Below are positions 7,463 to 16,034 of a stretch of DNA of 28,191 bases, in pieces (the stretch's first letter is position 1; each line of letters opens with the position of its first letter). The translations under genes and the position numbers were made by a program. This DNA is from JAAYCI01 sp964367945 (lineage in GTDB: Bacteria; Bacillota; Clostridia; Oscillospirales; Ruminococcaceae): assembly GCA_964367945.1 (NCBI GenBank), contig CAYIZZ010000016.1:1-28191 (forward strand). The letters are read 5' to 3'. The notes below the pieces were generated by a model. The model saw nothing but the letters and a program-made list of their open reading frames with translations. It did not search any database and was not told where the DNA came from.

Positions 7463-7861
7463 TTATTCAAAATCTTTGGCTTTTTGGCGAACCATATCTG
7501 CTGTAGGATAGTCTTCTAATGATGTGAGAGGAATTTCCAGTACAATCAATGCAAGTATCAAGTTTTCTAAATGTGGTTTTTTCCATCTCATGAACTGAAT
7601 GGCACTTCGTGCAAGCGTAAGTGCACGCTCGGCATCAAAAGTGTATTCCTGCGCATATGTGTCTTTAGCAGAGATGAAAGCATATAGTCTGTCAGACTCG
7701 TTTTTTACTTCCGGCAACACCTCGCGAAGCACAGCAGAGGCATGCTCACGTTGCTCCATACCAAGAGGAAATATGCGATGTGTAAACTCCCGTTCCTCAC
7801 GTTCCAATTGCTCTTTGCTGACGAATGGGAATCCATGGAATATGGACTTAAAGCTGTTCAT
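7463..7861 (-). CDS. Hypothetical protein, 132 residues, soluble
   Basis: I do not recognise this family. The protein is soluble and helical, with no signal peptide, membrane segment or cysteine cluster. Visible features are a charged helix (KEQLEREEREFTHR), a central block FPLGMEQREHASAVL and a second helical block (YTFDAERALTLARSA). The start is set by AAAGGAG before ATG 7861; the open frame continues upstream to 7906 without a ribosome site. It lies upstream of the HD gene on the same strand, 208 bases away with a separate promoter between, so they are probably not one operon. Good ribosome site and normal codon use make it a real gene. Confidence 0.75.
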   Translation of the reverse strand: MNSFKSIFHGFPFVSKEQLEREEREFTHRIFPLGMEQREHASAVLREVLPEVKNESDRLYAFISAKDTYAQEYTFDAERALTLARSAIQFMRWKKPHLENLILALIVLEIPLTSLEDYPTADMVRQKAKDFE

Positions 7862-7986
7862 AAAAAACTCCTTTGAATTTATATATGTTATGTATAGATT
7901 ATACAATAAAAGGGTGTGAAAAATATGATATACTGAAATGTAATAAAATGCAAATTTTTTTAAATTTGATAATGAGGGTGAATATC

Positions 7987-8931
7987 ATGACAAACAGTAA
8001 ACAAGTGTTGATGGCAAATTGGCTACCGAGGCATAATATGGCCGCACACAAAGGTGTATTAGGCAAGCTTGGAATATTATGTGGCAGCAGGCAATACCGT
8101 GGTGCAGCTATTTTGTGTGCCGAAGCAGCTTTAAGGTGTGGTACAGGGATGGTACAAATGGCGTCGGTAGAGCCGGTGTGTAACGCCGTGACCATCAGGC
8201 TACCTGTGTGTACATTGCTGCCGATGCCTGAAAATGAAGCAGGTGGCATTGATAAAGAAGGTGCTAAAATGATTCTGCAAGAAAATCCAAAGGCCATTGT
8301 GGCAGGATGTGGGCTTGGAAATACACAGGATACAGCACACCTGGTAGAAACATTACTGGAAAATGATACCATTCCGCTAGTGCTAGATGCAGATGCACTG
8401 AACGCGCTGGCCGGGAACATATCGGAGTGCAAAGAAGACCAAAAAGAAAAAACAGCAAAAAGCTTAAAGGAAAAGCTAAGTAAAAGAAAAGCTACGACAA
8501 TTATCACACCGCATATAGGTGAGATGGCAAGATTGTGCAAACACACAGTGACTGAAGTAACTAAAAACCAGCAAAACATAGCTGAGAAATACGCAAAAGA
8601 TCATGAGTGCATTGTGGTGCTGAAAAGTTATCGAACAGTGGTAGCTTTCCCAGAAAAGCAAACATTCATATATGACGAGGGTGGAAACCCCGGCCTTGCA
8701 AAAGCCGGCAGCGGAGATGTGCTGGCAGGCTTAATAGGTTCCTTGTTGGCACAAGGCGTTTCAGCAGACAAAGCGGCAATGCTAGGTGTGTGGCTTCATG
8801 CGCAAGCAGGCCAAAAACTACTTAAAAAAATCGGTACAGCAGGCATGCTACCGCAAGATATACCGGCAGAGGTAGCAAAAGTAATAAAAAAACTGAAAAG
8901 AAAGCAAGATGAGCTAGCCAACCCGATGTAA
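7987..8931 (+). CDS. nnrD: ADP/ATP-dependent NAD(P)H-hydrate dehydratase
   Basis: A 314-residue ribokinase-fold enzyme of the YjeF C-terminal family. It converts the damaged cofactor S-NAD(P)HX back to NAD(P)H at the cost of a nucleotide phosphate. Diagnostic blocks are HKGVLGKLGILCGS with RGAA at the start, LDADALNAL, ITPHIGEMARL, and GGNPGLAKAGSGDVLAG, which holds the catalytic Asp and anion hole. ATG 7987 has GAGGGTG at 7974-7980; the frame extends back to 7873 without support. The epimerase half, usually fused to this domain in bacteria, is a separate gene at 20136. The last six codons (ELANPM and stop) come from the left end of the palindromic repeat at 8914. Confidence 0.93.
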   Translation: MTNSKQVLMANWLPRHNMAAHKGVLGKLGILCGSRQYRGAAILCAEAALRCGTGMVQMASVEPVCNAVTIRLPVCTLLPMPENEAGGIDKEGAKMILQENPKAIVAGCGLGNTQDTAHLVETLLENDTIPLVLDADALNALAGNISECKEDQKEKTAKSLKEKLSKRKATTIITPHIGEMARLCKHTVTEVTKNQQNIAEKYAKDHECIVVLKSYRTVVAFPEKQTFIYDEGGNPGLAKAGSGDVLAGLIGSLLAQGVSADKAAMLGVWLHAQAGQKLLKKIGTAGMLPQDIPAEVAKVIKKLKRKQDELANPM

Positions 8932-9057
8932 TCCGCCAAAAGTTCTACAGGCAAGGAAATGCGGTGTCGTAAGGCTGCCGCCTTACAAAGCGCACTTGCA
9001 AAGTTTTAGGGCTTTTGGCTAAATAAAAAACGGGTTCGTTTTATATCGGGTTGCTAG
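8914..9057. repeat. Nested palindromic repeat, copy 1 (MITE-like)
   Basis: About 144 bp bounded by imperfect inverted ends: CTAGCCAACCCGATGTAA on the left and the reverse complement of CTAGCAACCCGATATAA on the right. An inner inverted pair (CCAAAAG at 8936-8942 with CTTTTGG at 9012-9018) and a central hairpin (GTAAGGC-tgcc-GCCTTAC) would let the unit fold into one long hairpin. A second copy at 19919-20080 shares both ends but has a different core. There is no internal ORF. The left end supplies the last codons and TAA of nnrD and the right end the TAG of the exonuclease gene, so the repeat fills the convergent gap and may act as a two-way terminator. Mobility is inferred from the copy structure only. 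Confidence 0.8.
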
Positions 9058-9809
9058 CCAAATGAAAGACCTACAGGGCAATGATCGCTTCCTGTGATGT
9101 CGGCGTATATCAGGCTGTCTTGCACATTTGCCATAAGGCGGCTTGAAACAATCCAGTAATCTATACGCCAACCGGTGTTGTTTGCCCGGGCATTGCCGCG
9201 ATAGCTCCACCAACTATAGGCGTCGGCTTTGTCCGGATAAAGCGCACGGAAAGTATCGGTAAAACCACATGATAAAAGCTGGCTCATTTTTTCGCGCTCC
9301 TCGTCGCTGAATCCCGCCTGACCACGGTTAGGACCGGGATTTTTCAAGTCGATTTCATTGTGCGCTACGTTTAAGTCTCCACAATAAATCACCGGTTTTT
9401 TTGCATCAAGAGCTATCAAATATTCACGCAAATCATCTTCCCACTGCATCCTGTAGTCAATCCGGTTCAGCCCAGATTGCGCATTAGGCGTGTATACATT
9501 CACAAGATAAAAGTCGTCGTATTCGGCGGTGATGGCTCGGCCTTCATCGTTGTGTTTGTCGTCAAATCCAAGATGGTATGACACAGAGATAGGCTCTTTT
9601 TTAGTAAAAATAGCCGTGCCTGAATAACCTTTTCGCACAGCAGAATTCCAATATTGATGATAGCCTTTGGGGGTGTATTCGGCCTGATCGGGCTGCATCT
9701 TACTTTCTTGGATACAAAATATATCGGCGTCTATTTCAGAAAAAAACTCATCGAACCCTTTTTTTAGCACGGCACGAAATCCATTGACGTTCCAGCTGAC
9801 AAAAAGCAT
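9054..9809 (-). CDS. xth: Exodeoxyribonuclease III (AP endonuclease)
   Basis: A 251-residue member of the ExoIII/APE1 family, which cuts DNA at abasic sites and removes 3' blocking groups in base excision repair. The family blocks are complete: SWNVNGFRA (Asn7), FCIQESKMQ (Glu35 metal ligand), NVYTPNAQ, YCGDLNVAH (catalytic Asp and Asn), WWSYRGNAR, WRIDYWIVS and the terminal SDHCPV with the active-site His. AAGGAGG stands before ATG 9809. The length is normal. Its stop codon TAG lies in the right end of palindromic repeat copy 1, but the protein C-terminus is of normal length. Confidence 0.96.
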   Translation of the reverse strand: MLFVSWNVNGFRAVLKKGFDEFFSEIDADIFCIQESKMQPDQAEYTPKGYHQYWNSAVRKGYSGTAIFTKKEPISVSYHLGFDDKHNDEGRAITAEYDDFYLVNVYTPNAQSGLNRIDYRMQWEDDLREYLIALDAKKPVIYCGDLNVAHNEIDLKNPGPNRGQAGFSDEEREKMSQLLSCGFTDTFRALYPDKADAYSWWSYRGNARANNTGWRIDYWIVSSRLMANVQDSLIYADITGSDHCPVGLSFG

Positions 9810-9937
9810 AAAATCCTCCTTGAGAACATAACTTGTTCATTAAAAAATGGTAAAATAATATTAAAACAAAGTGAAAAAATGTATAAATGCTTGCACAGAA
9901 TTAAAAAGAAAGGTACACTTAACAGTAGATGTGTATA

Positions 9938-9984
9938 TTTTGGTAAAGACAGGTAATATTTTTCATAATTTCAGTATACCAAAA
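9938..9984. promoter_or_regulatory. Divergent upstream region with separated inverted repeat
   Basis: The 260-base AT-rich gap between the exonuclease and HAD genes holds TTTTGGTA (9938-9945) and TACCAAAA (9977-9984), an inverted pair 31 bases apart. It could be a two-site operator, or chance in AT-rich DNA. An extended -10-like TGG-TAAAAT lies at 9848-9856. I see no ORF here. Confidence 0.3.
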
Positions 9985-10069
9985 CAGTGCATAAAAATCT
10001 AATAAATTAATATTTTAGGTCCATGAAAAGCAAATAAAAATCATAAGTTTGCTAAGGAGGTTGCTAAAA

Positions 10070-10936
10070 TTGTCAAATACAAATGTAAGTGAGATGTTTG
10101 GTAATAAGCCGTCAAAAATTAGCCTAATAGGACTTGACTTAGATAAAACGGCATTGAACAGTAATAAAGAAATTACTCCACGTGTGCATGAAGCAATTGT
10201 AAAGGCTATTGAGGCCGGAATACATGTGCTACCAGCGACGGGACGCGCCAAAAGAGGCGTACCACAATCGTTTTTAGACATTCCCGGTGTGCAATATGCT
10301 CTGACAGCTAATGGAGCAAATGTGTACAACGTGATAACAGGCGAAAGTTTTTTGTCAGATTGTTTTTCTAAAGAGGATGCACTGAAATTGCTTGATTTGT
10401 GTGAAATGCACGATATTTTAGCTTGCATTTTTCTTGATGGCGAAGTGTACTCAAACCCGGTTGATTTGGACTGGGTGACGAAAAATCATGGAGAAAAACA
10501 AGCGCAGTATATGAAAAACAGTCGTGATTTCGTGCCGGATGTGCGCAAGTTGATTATTGAGAGTGAAAGCTTGGTGGAAAAATATTCGCTGGTGTTTTTC
10601 GATTTACAGCAAAGAGAAAAGGCTAAAGAAGTTTTCAGAAACAGTGGGCTGTGCAGTGTGACTTGGTCTTTGCCTGATAATCTTGAGCTAAACACATTAA
10701 CTGCAAATAAAGGCAATGCCTTGCTTGAGCTTGGTAAGGCGCTTGGTGTGCCAAAAGAAGAGATAATGGCAGTGGGAGATAGCACAAATGACCTAGAGAT
10801 GCTAAAGGCTGTGGGATATGCTGTGGGTATGGCAAACAGCCACCCTGATGTGCTGGAAGTAGTAGATGATATAACCACCACCTCTGATGAAGATGGTGTG
10901 GCGCTTGTTATAGAGGCGGTTATGCCTAAAAGATAA
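10070..10936 (+). CDS. Cof-type HAD-IIB phosphatase, paralogue 1
   Basis: A 288-residue HAD-superfamily hydrolase of the Cof/IIB group: motif I IGLDLDKTALNS with the nucleophile Asp, motif II around LPATGRA, and motif III/IV GDSTNDLEMLKAVGYAV. The C2B cap (residues about 90-205) sets substrate choice, usually sugar phosphates or flavin/PLP-type phosphates; the substrate cannot be read. TTG 10070 is chosen because AAGGAGG (10054-10060) lies nine bases upstream; the frame opens at TTG 10049, which would place that site inside the gene. It is the first of three tandem paralogues. Confidence 0.92.
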   Translation: MSNTNVSEMFGNKPSKISLIGLDLDKTALNSNKEITPRVHEAIVKAIEAGIHVLPATGRAKRGVPQSFLDIPGVQYALTANGANVYNVITGESFLSDCFSKEDALKLLDLCEMHDILACIFLDGEVYSNPVDLDWVTKNHGEKQAQYMKNSRDFVPDVRKLIIESESLVEKYSLVFFDLQQREKAKEVFRNSGLCSVTWSLPDNLELNTLTANKGNALLELGKALGVPKEEIMAVGDSTNDLEMLKAVGYAVGMANSHPDVLEVVDDITTTSDEDGVALVIEAVMPKR

Positions 10937-10946
10937 AGATGATGAA

Positions 10947-11795
10947 ATGGTAAATAATATGCATAAAAATATACGTATGATAGGCCTTGATTTGGATGAT
11001 ACTGTTCTAAATAGCGAAAAGCAAATGACACAAAGAGTGCAAGATGCTATTAAAAAAGCTATAGATGCAGGTATTATAGTGCTTCCGGTTACCGGGCGTT
11101 CACTTAGTGCGCTGCCTGCAGAGTTTGTAAACATATCTGGCGTGTCATACGCTGTGTGTACAAATGGCGCAGCTGTGTATGACATTAAAAACAATAAAGT
11201 GATATCGCAAAATGGGTTTAGCAAGGAAAATATTTTCAAGGTGCTGGAAATTTGCGAAGAGTATAATGTGGTTGTATCGGTGTTTTCAGAAGATCAAGTA
11301 TACAGTGAGCGTGATTTAGACTATGATGCACTTTCACGTGTGTACGATAAAATTTTGATGAAATATTTCAAACAAAGTCGTGTGCCGGTGGATAGTTTAA
11401 GAGAATTTGTCAAAACCAGTGAAAGTGATATACAAAAATTGACGCTGATATTTTATGATCCATCCATCAGGGACGAAATAAGCCGTATATTTCAAGAAAC
11501 AGGACTTTGCGAGGTCACATCTTCACTGAAAAATAATCTGGAGCTGAATGCGCTTGGTGTTAACAAGGGTAAAATGTTATTGAGCTTGGGCGAAAGCCTG
11601 GGAATCAGTCAGTCTGAGATAATGGCTATAGGCGATAGTACGAATGACCTTGAGATGATACGTGCAGTAGGATATGGTGTGGCTATGGGCAACGCATGTG
11701 AAGAGCTGAAAAAAATAGCAAAGCATGTGACGGGTACAGCAGACCAGGATGGAGTGGCCATGGCAATTGAAGATGTACTGAAGTCTAAGAGGTAG
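10947..11795 (+). CDS. Cof-type HAD-IIB phosphatase, paralogue 2
   Basis: A 282-residue paralogue of the preceding gene, starting 10 bases after it. Motif I is IGLDLDDTVLNS, motif II VLPVTGRS, and motif III/IV GDSTNDLEMIRAVGYGVAMGN. The cap differs more than the core, suggesting a different substrate. The ribosome site before ATG 10947 is weak, so translation may be coupled to paralogue 1; ATG 10959 is an alternative start. Confidence 0.92.
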   Translation: MVNNMHKNIRMIGLDLDDTVLNSEKQMTQRVQDAIKKAIDAGIIVLPVTGRSLSALPAEFVNISGVSYAVCTNGAAVYDIKNNKVISQNGFSKENIFKVLEICEEYNVVVSVFSEDQVYSERDLDYDALSRVYDKILMKYFKQSRVPVDSLREFVKTSESDIQKLTLIFYDPSIRDEISRIFQETGLCEVTSSLKNNLELNALGVNKGKMLLSLGESLGISQSEIMAIGDSTNDLEMIRAVGYGVAMGNACEELKKIAKHVTGTADQDGVAMAIEDVLKSKR

Positions 11796-11839
11796 CAAGG
11801 CTTTGGTTTATATGATGATAAAAGTGAAAGGTGAGCGGA

Positions 11840-12670
11840 ATGTTTGAAAATAAACCCGAGAATATACGCATGATAGGCCTTGACTTGGACGGTACCACAT
11901 TAGACGGGCATGGAAATTTAACGCCCAGAGTATGTGCGGCTATAGAAAAAGCTATTGCAAAAGGTATAGTTGTTTTGCCGGCAACAGGGCGCAGTCTGCC
12001 TCAAATCCCTGAAGAAATAAAGAAGATACAGGGCATGAAATATGCAGTGACTGTAAACGGCGCAGAGGTAACGGATATACAAAATAATACCAGAATATAT
12101 GAAGACTATTTTGAAACAGAAGATGCATTGCGTATTTTGAAAATTGCCGAAGAAAAAGGTATCATGAGGGCGATATTGCTAAATGGCGAATTTTATTTTT
12201 CAAAGCTTGATGTAGAAGGTCTTGAAAAAGTATATGGTAGAAAAGTGCTGGAGATGTTTGGCCTGCATACAGCGCCGACCAGTGATTTACACAAAATTGT
12301 CACAGAAAGCACACATGGTGTGGGCAAAATTGAATTAATGTTTTTAGACAAGGACTTGCGCGAAGAAATGAAAGTATATCCTTTTGGATGCGAAGTAACT
12401 TCATCGTTTAAAATGAATTTGGAGCTTAACACAAAAACTGCTAATAAAGGCGCGGCTTTGCTGGCTCTTGCAGAAAAGCTGGGAATTAAAAAAGAAGAAG
12501 TGATGGCCATGGGCGACAATACAAACGATATTGAAATGCTGAAAGCTGTGGGATATAGCGTGGCTATGGGAAATGCTGTGCCCGAGCTGAAGGAATTGGC
12601 GGATGATATCACTGCTTCACATACTGAAGATGGCGTGGCGCTGGCTATTGAAGCAGTGATAGGCGAATAA
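11840..12670 (+). CDS. Cof-type HAD-IIB phosphatase, paralogue 3
   Basis: A 276-residue third paralogue. Motif I is IGLDLDGTTLDG, motif II VLPATGRS, and motif III/IV GDNTNDIEMLKAVGYSVAMGN, the usual GDNxND form where copies 1 and 2 have GDST. The frame opens at GTG 11831, but GAAAGGTGAG at 11826-11835 places the start at ATG 11840. The gene lies 44 bases after paralogue 2, so the three form one transcription unit. Confidence 0.92.
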   Translation: MFENKPENIRMIGLDLDGTTLDGHGNLTPRVCAAIEKAIAKGIVVLPATGRSLPQIPEEIKKIQGMKYAVTVNGAEVTDIQNNTRIYEDYFETEDALRILKIAEEKGIMRAILLNGEFYFSKLDVEGLEKVYGRKVLEMFGLHTAPTSDLHKIVTESTHGVGKIELMFLDKDLREEMKVYPFGCEVTSSFKMNLELNTKTANKGAALLALAEKLGIKKEEVMAMGDNTNDIEMLKAVGYSVAMGNAVPELKELADDITASHTEDGVALAIEAVIGE

Positions 12671-12682
12671 AATATAAGGGTC

Positions 12683-12711
12683 TTGCAACAAAATGAGAAA
12701 CAGTATATAAT
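12683..12711 (+). promoter_or_regulatory. Promoter for the SurA/PrsA-like lipoprotein
   Basis: -35 TTGCAA (12683-12688), 17-base spacer, -10 TATAAT (12706-12711). It lies between the HAD cluster and the lipoprotein gene and gives the latter its own transcript. The hexamers and spacing are good; function is inferred. Confidence 0.6.
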
Positions 12712-12776
12712 ATATCGGTATGGTTTCATTTATTTTTAGTACTTAATTGGGTCAAATAAAGGAGCGTTGTTTTAAA

Positions 12777-13808
12777 TTGAAAAAATGGATATCTTTGTTG
12801 CTTACCCTGGTTTTGGTATTTTCAATGACTGGATGTGTAGGTGATGTATATGAAAATGTAGCAACCATCAACGGAGTGGATATTTCTTCGGGACTATATC
12901 TTATGATGCAGTATGTCACATATACTGAAGCCGAATCAAAGCTTGGTGTTACAGATGTGGACTTGTCAAAATATGAAATAGATGGTCAAAAAGCAGATGA
13001 TTGGGTTGCAGCAGAGGTTGAAAAAGACTTGCGACGTTATGTTGCTGTGCGCGAATTGGCACGTGAACACGATATGGTGGAGATAGACACAGCGGGTCAA
13101 GACAGTGTGAACCAATTGATGGAATATTGGCCATATTTGGAAGAGATGTACTGGGATAACGGTATTTCTCAAGATACAGTGCTTCGTGCATATACTTCAG
13201 AAGAACTGGCACGTATGGTGTTTGAAAAGATGTATAGTGAAGGCGGCGAGATGGAAGTGTCGCAAGACGAGATACAGGCAGAATATGCTGAAAAGTATGC
13301 GCATATAAATGTGATTTCTGTTCCTACAACTTCTGAAGATGGAACAACAGACGCACAGGAAGAGCTTTTGGCTGAAATGGACAGACTGGTGGAAGTGCTG
13401 GAAGATGGCAAAACACTGGAAGAAGTAGCCGCTGAAGATATTGCGCCTCTTTATGATTTGCTAGGCCGTGATACATATAACGAAGATGCAGGCCTTGATA
13501 ATATTTATGACTCTTACATACAGTATGATCAAAGTGATTTTGATGTGTACACAGAAGAGTTCTTGCACTACCTAAAAAGCCTGGAAGTGGGAGATTTTGG
13601 CGCATACAATATGGGCAGCACAGTTATTTTGTATGAAGTTATCCCTACATTTGTTGATCAAGAAGAGTATGACAGCATGTTCTCAACAGTGTTATCTCAG
13701 CTGAGAAGTGAAGAATATGAAGCATACTTGGAAAGTATTTACAGCCAGTATGAAGTAGACTGGAAATTTGGTGCTCGTTGGTACCATAGCACATCTAAAA
13801 TTGTATAA
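12777..13808 (+). CDS. SurA/PrsA-like chaperone lipoprotein
   Basis: A 343-residue exported lipoprotein: a KKW start, a hydrophobic segment and the lipobox SMTGC near residue 19-20. The mature part begins VATINGVDISSGLYLM, as in SurA/PrsA-type foldases, whose N-terminal helices hold unfolded secreted proteins. The middle region aligns loosely with a parvulin domain but I do not see the catalytic residues, so it may be a chaperone without PPIase activity. It is strongly acidic. The start is TTG 12777; AAAGGAG at 12758-12764 lies 12 bases upstream, a long spacing. The TTG at 12747 would include the ribosome site. It lies upstream of ftsH and is separated from it by a terminator. Confidence 0.72.
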   Translation: MKKWISLLLTLVLVFSMTGCVGDVYENVATINGVDISSGLYLMMQYVTYTEAESKLGVTDVDLSKYEIDGQKADDWVAAEVEKDLRRYVAVRELAREHDMVEIDTAGQDSVNQLMEYWPYLEEMYWDNGISQDTVLRAYTSEELARMVFEKMYSEGGEMEVSQDEIQAEYAEKYAHINVISVPTTSEDGTTDAQEELLAEMDRLVEVLEDGKTLEEVAAEDIAPLYDLLGRDTYNEDAGLDNIYDSYIQYDQSDFDVYTEEFLHYLKSLEVGDFGAYNMGSTVILYEVIPTFVDQEEYDSMFSTVLSQLRSEEYEAYLESIYSQYEVDWKFGARWYHSTSKIV

Positions 13809-13824
13809 AATCAATAAATAAGAT

Positions 13825-13866
13825 TGCCATTTCCCTTCAAAAAAAAGAGGGAAATGGCATTTTTTA
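13825..13866 (+). terminator. Rho-independent terminator after the foldase-like gene
   Basis: TGCCATTTCCCT (13825-13836) pairs perfectly with AGGGAAATGGCA (13848-13859) and is followed by a T run. Confidence 0.93.
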
Positions 13867-13890
13867 CCTCTTCACAAAAACTTCACTCGT

Positions 13891-13927
13891 ATTACAAATG
13901 ACAAACATATGTAATTTGTAGTATAAT
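13891..13927 (+). promoter_or_regulatory. ftsH promoter with overlapping inverted repeat
   Basis: -35 ATGACA (13898-13903), 18-base spacer, -10 TATAAT (13922-13927). TACAAAT (13893-13899) and ATTTGTA (13914-13920) form an inverted pair across the -35 and spacer, a plausible operator. A second TATAAT at 13966-13971 lacks a convincing -35. The promoter is fairly clear; the operator is speculative. Confidence 0.6.
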
Positions 13928-13999
13928 ATCTACAAAAGATACTGTTTTTCTAGCGGTCTAGGGTATATAATAGGTGAAAAACAGGTAAAGGAGAATCGA

Positions 14000-15973
14000 A
14001 TGAATAATACTCCCAAAAATCCACAGAAATCATTTTTGATTTATGTCATTATTGCGCTTGTGATGATGGCAGTTTTTCAGTTTTGGGTTTTGCCTAATGT
14101 GACAGAACCACAAATTGAAGAAGTGACTTATTCTGAGTTTTTGGATATGTTAAATGAAGGAAGCATTACAAAAGTAGAAGTAAGCGAAGCAGAAAGTCGC
14201 TTGGATTTTGAAGCGGGCGAAAAGACATATTACACAGGCCTCTTTGAAGATCCGGGCCTGGTAGATAGACTGCGTGAAACCAAAACGGCTGATGGAGAAG
14301 CGATAGAGTTTGGCGAAGTGGTTCCCGAGCAGATGAGCTATTTTACCAGCTTGTTGTTCTCAATGATACCAACTATACTGATGCTAGGACTGTTATTTCT
14401 TTTGTATCGCAGCATGATGAAACGCAGCGGTGGCGACATGATGAGCTTTGGCAAGAGCAACGCTAAAGTATATGTTCAAGCACAAACAGGAATAACATTT
14501 GAAGATGTGGCGGGCCAAGAAGAAGCGAAAGATGCATTGACAGAGATTGTAGACTTTCTGCACAACCCCAGCAAATATGCCAGCATCGGCGCAAAGATGC
14601 CGAAAGGTGCACTACTTGTGGGTCCTCCGGGAACAGGTAAAACACTACTTGCCAAGGCCGTTGCAGGTGAGGCCGGTGTGCCGTTTTTCTCCATTGCAGG
14701 CAGTGAGTTTGTAGAGATGTTTGTGGGCAGAGGCGCTGCACGTGTGCGTGATTTGTTCAAACAAGCCAAGGAAAAGTCTCCATGCATTGTGTTTATTGAC
14801 GAGCTCGATACCATAGGTAAAAAGCGTGATACTGCAGGCATGGGTGGAAATGATGAACGTGAGCAAACCCTGAACCAGCTACTGAGCGAGATGGACGGCT
14901 TTGACGGAAGTAGCGGTGTGGTGATTTTAGCGGCTACAAACAGACCTGAGACTTTGGATGCGGCTTTGCTTCGTCCCGGTCGTTTCGATAGGCGAATTCC
15001 TGTAGAACTGCCTGACTTGGCAGGTCGTGTGGATATTTTGAAAGTACATGCTAAAAAAGTTATAATGGATGATGATATAGATTATGACATCATTGCACGC
15101 ACTACTTCAGGTGCATCGGGCGCAGATCTTGCAAATATCATCAATGAGGCGGCGCTACTTGCAGTTAAAGGAAATCGTCGCATGGTTATGCAAAAAGACC
15201 TCATGGAAAGTGTAGAGGTGGTCTTGGCCGGCATGCAGCGCAAAAACAAAGTGATAAGCCCAAAAGAAAAGCGGATTGTGGCATACCATGAGATCGGACA
15301 TGCAGTGGTAGCTGCAAAACAAACAGGAAGCGCACCTGTGACGAAAATCACTATTGTGCCGCGTACCTCGGGTGCACTTGGATACACAATGCAAGTAGAT
15401 GAAGAAGAGCAAAATCTACTATCGCGAGATGATATACTAAATAAAATAGCAACACTCACAGGTGGGCGCAGCGCAGAAGAAGTCGTATTTGGTAGCATTA
15501 CCACCGGCGCATCCAATGACATCGAGAAGATAACAAAGATGGCACGTGGAATGGTGACGCGGTACGGCATGAGTAAAGAGTTTGATATGATGGCGCTGGA
15601 AACACAGCATAATCAATATCTTGGTGGAGATTCACAGCTGGCTTGTGGCCCGGAAACAGCAGCAAAGATTGATGCGGAAGTACTAGAGATAATTAGAAAA
15701 GCTCACGAGAGTGCAAAGCAAATTTTGCTTGATAATAGAGAGAAACTTGATGAGCTGGCAGATTATTTACTGGAAAAAGAAACAATAACCGGTGAAGAGT
15801 TTATGGCGATTTTAAATGATGAAGAGCCAAAAAAAGCACAAGAAGAAACGCAACCGGAGAATGAAACAAAAGATGTGGAAGGTCCAAAAGCAGAAGAAAT
15901 AGAAAAACCAGAGCCCCAAAATAAAGAGCCCGAAAATGAAACGGCTGAAGCTGAAAAAGCTGAAAAAGAATAA
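14000..15973 (+). CDS. ftsH: ATP-dependent zinc metalloprotease FtsH
   Basis: A 657-residue membrane AAA protease that extracts and degrades membrane and regulatory proteins. TM1 is at about residues 12-30, an outside domain follows, TM2 at about 112-134. The AAA module has Walker A GPPGTGKT (208-215), Walker B IVFIDELD and the arginine finger block ATNRPETLDAALLRPGRFDR. The zinc site is HEIGH (430-434) with third ligand Asp507. The pore loop reads FVGRG (241-245) where most FtsH have FVGVG, and HEIGH replaces HEAGH; both fit a clostridial subfamily as I recall it. The last 50 residues are a Glu/Lys/Pro-rich disordered tail. AAAGGAG precedes ATG 14000. Confidence 0.96.
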   Translation: MNNTPKNPQKSFLIYVIIALVMMAVFQFWVLPNVTEPQIEEVTYSEFLDMLNEGSITKVEVSEAESRLDFEAGEKTYYTGLFEDPGLVDRLRETKTADGEAIEFGEVVPEQMSYFTSLLFSMIPTILMLGLLFLLYRSMMKRSGGDMMSFGKSNAKVYVQAQTGITFEDVAGQEEAKDALTEIVDFLHNPSKYASIGAKMPKGALLVGPPGTGKTLLAKAVAGEAGVPFFSIAGSEFVEMFVGRGAARVRDLFKQAKEKSPCIVFIDELDTIGKKRDTAGMGGNDEREQTLNQLLSEMDGFDGSSGVVILAATNRPETLDAALLRPGRFDRRIPVELPDLAGRVDILKVHAKKVIMDDDIDYDIIARTTSGASGADLANIINEAALLAVKGNRRMVMQKDLMESVEVVLAGMQRKNKVISPKEKRIVAYHEIGHAVVAAKQTGSAPVTKITIVPRTSGALGYTMQVDEEEQNLLSRDDILNKIATLTGGRSAEEVVFGSITTGASNDIEKITKMARGMVTRYGMSKEFDMMALETQHNQYLGGDSQLACGPETAAKIDAEVLEIIRKAHESAKQILLDNREKLDELADYLLEKETITGEEFMAILNDEEPKKAQEETQPENETKDVEGPKAEEIEKPEPQNKEPENETAEAEKAEKE

Positions 15974-15988
15974 AAAATATCCAAATAA

Positions 15989-16024
15989 AAAAGGCTCCTC
16001 TTAGAAAAGAGGGCCTTTTGTTTT
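15989..16024. terminator. Terminator between ftsH and queT
   Basis: AAAAGGC and CCTCTT on the left pair with AAGAGG and GCCTTTT on the right around an AGAA loop, with one bulged T, followed by a T-rich run. It lies between converging genes and may serve both. Confidence 0.85.
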
Positions 16025-16034
16025 TGCTTTGATT

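Noticed and set aside
9001..9053. A small gene inside repeat copy 1
   Set aside because: There is no start codon with a ribosome site, and the stretch is explained by hairpin symmetry.
10486..11239. Long antisense ORFs across the HAD genes and elsewhere (for example 15082-15570, 12193-12729, 22587-23234)
   Set aside because: They are shadows of well-supported genes, have serine-rich or low-complexity translations and lack ribosome sites.
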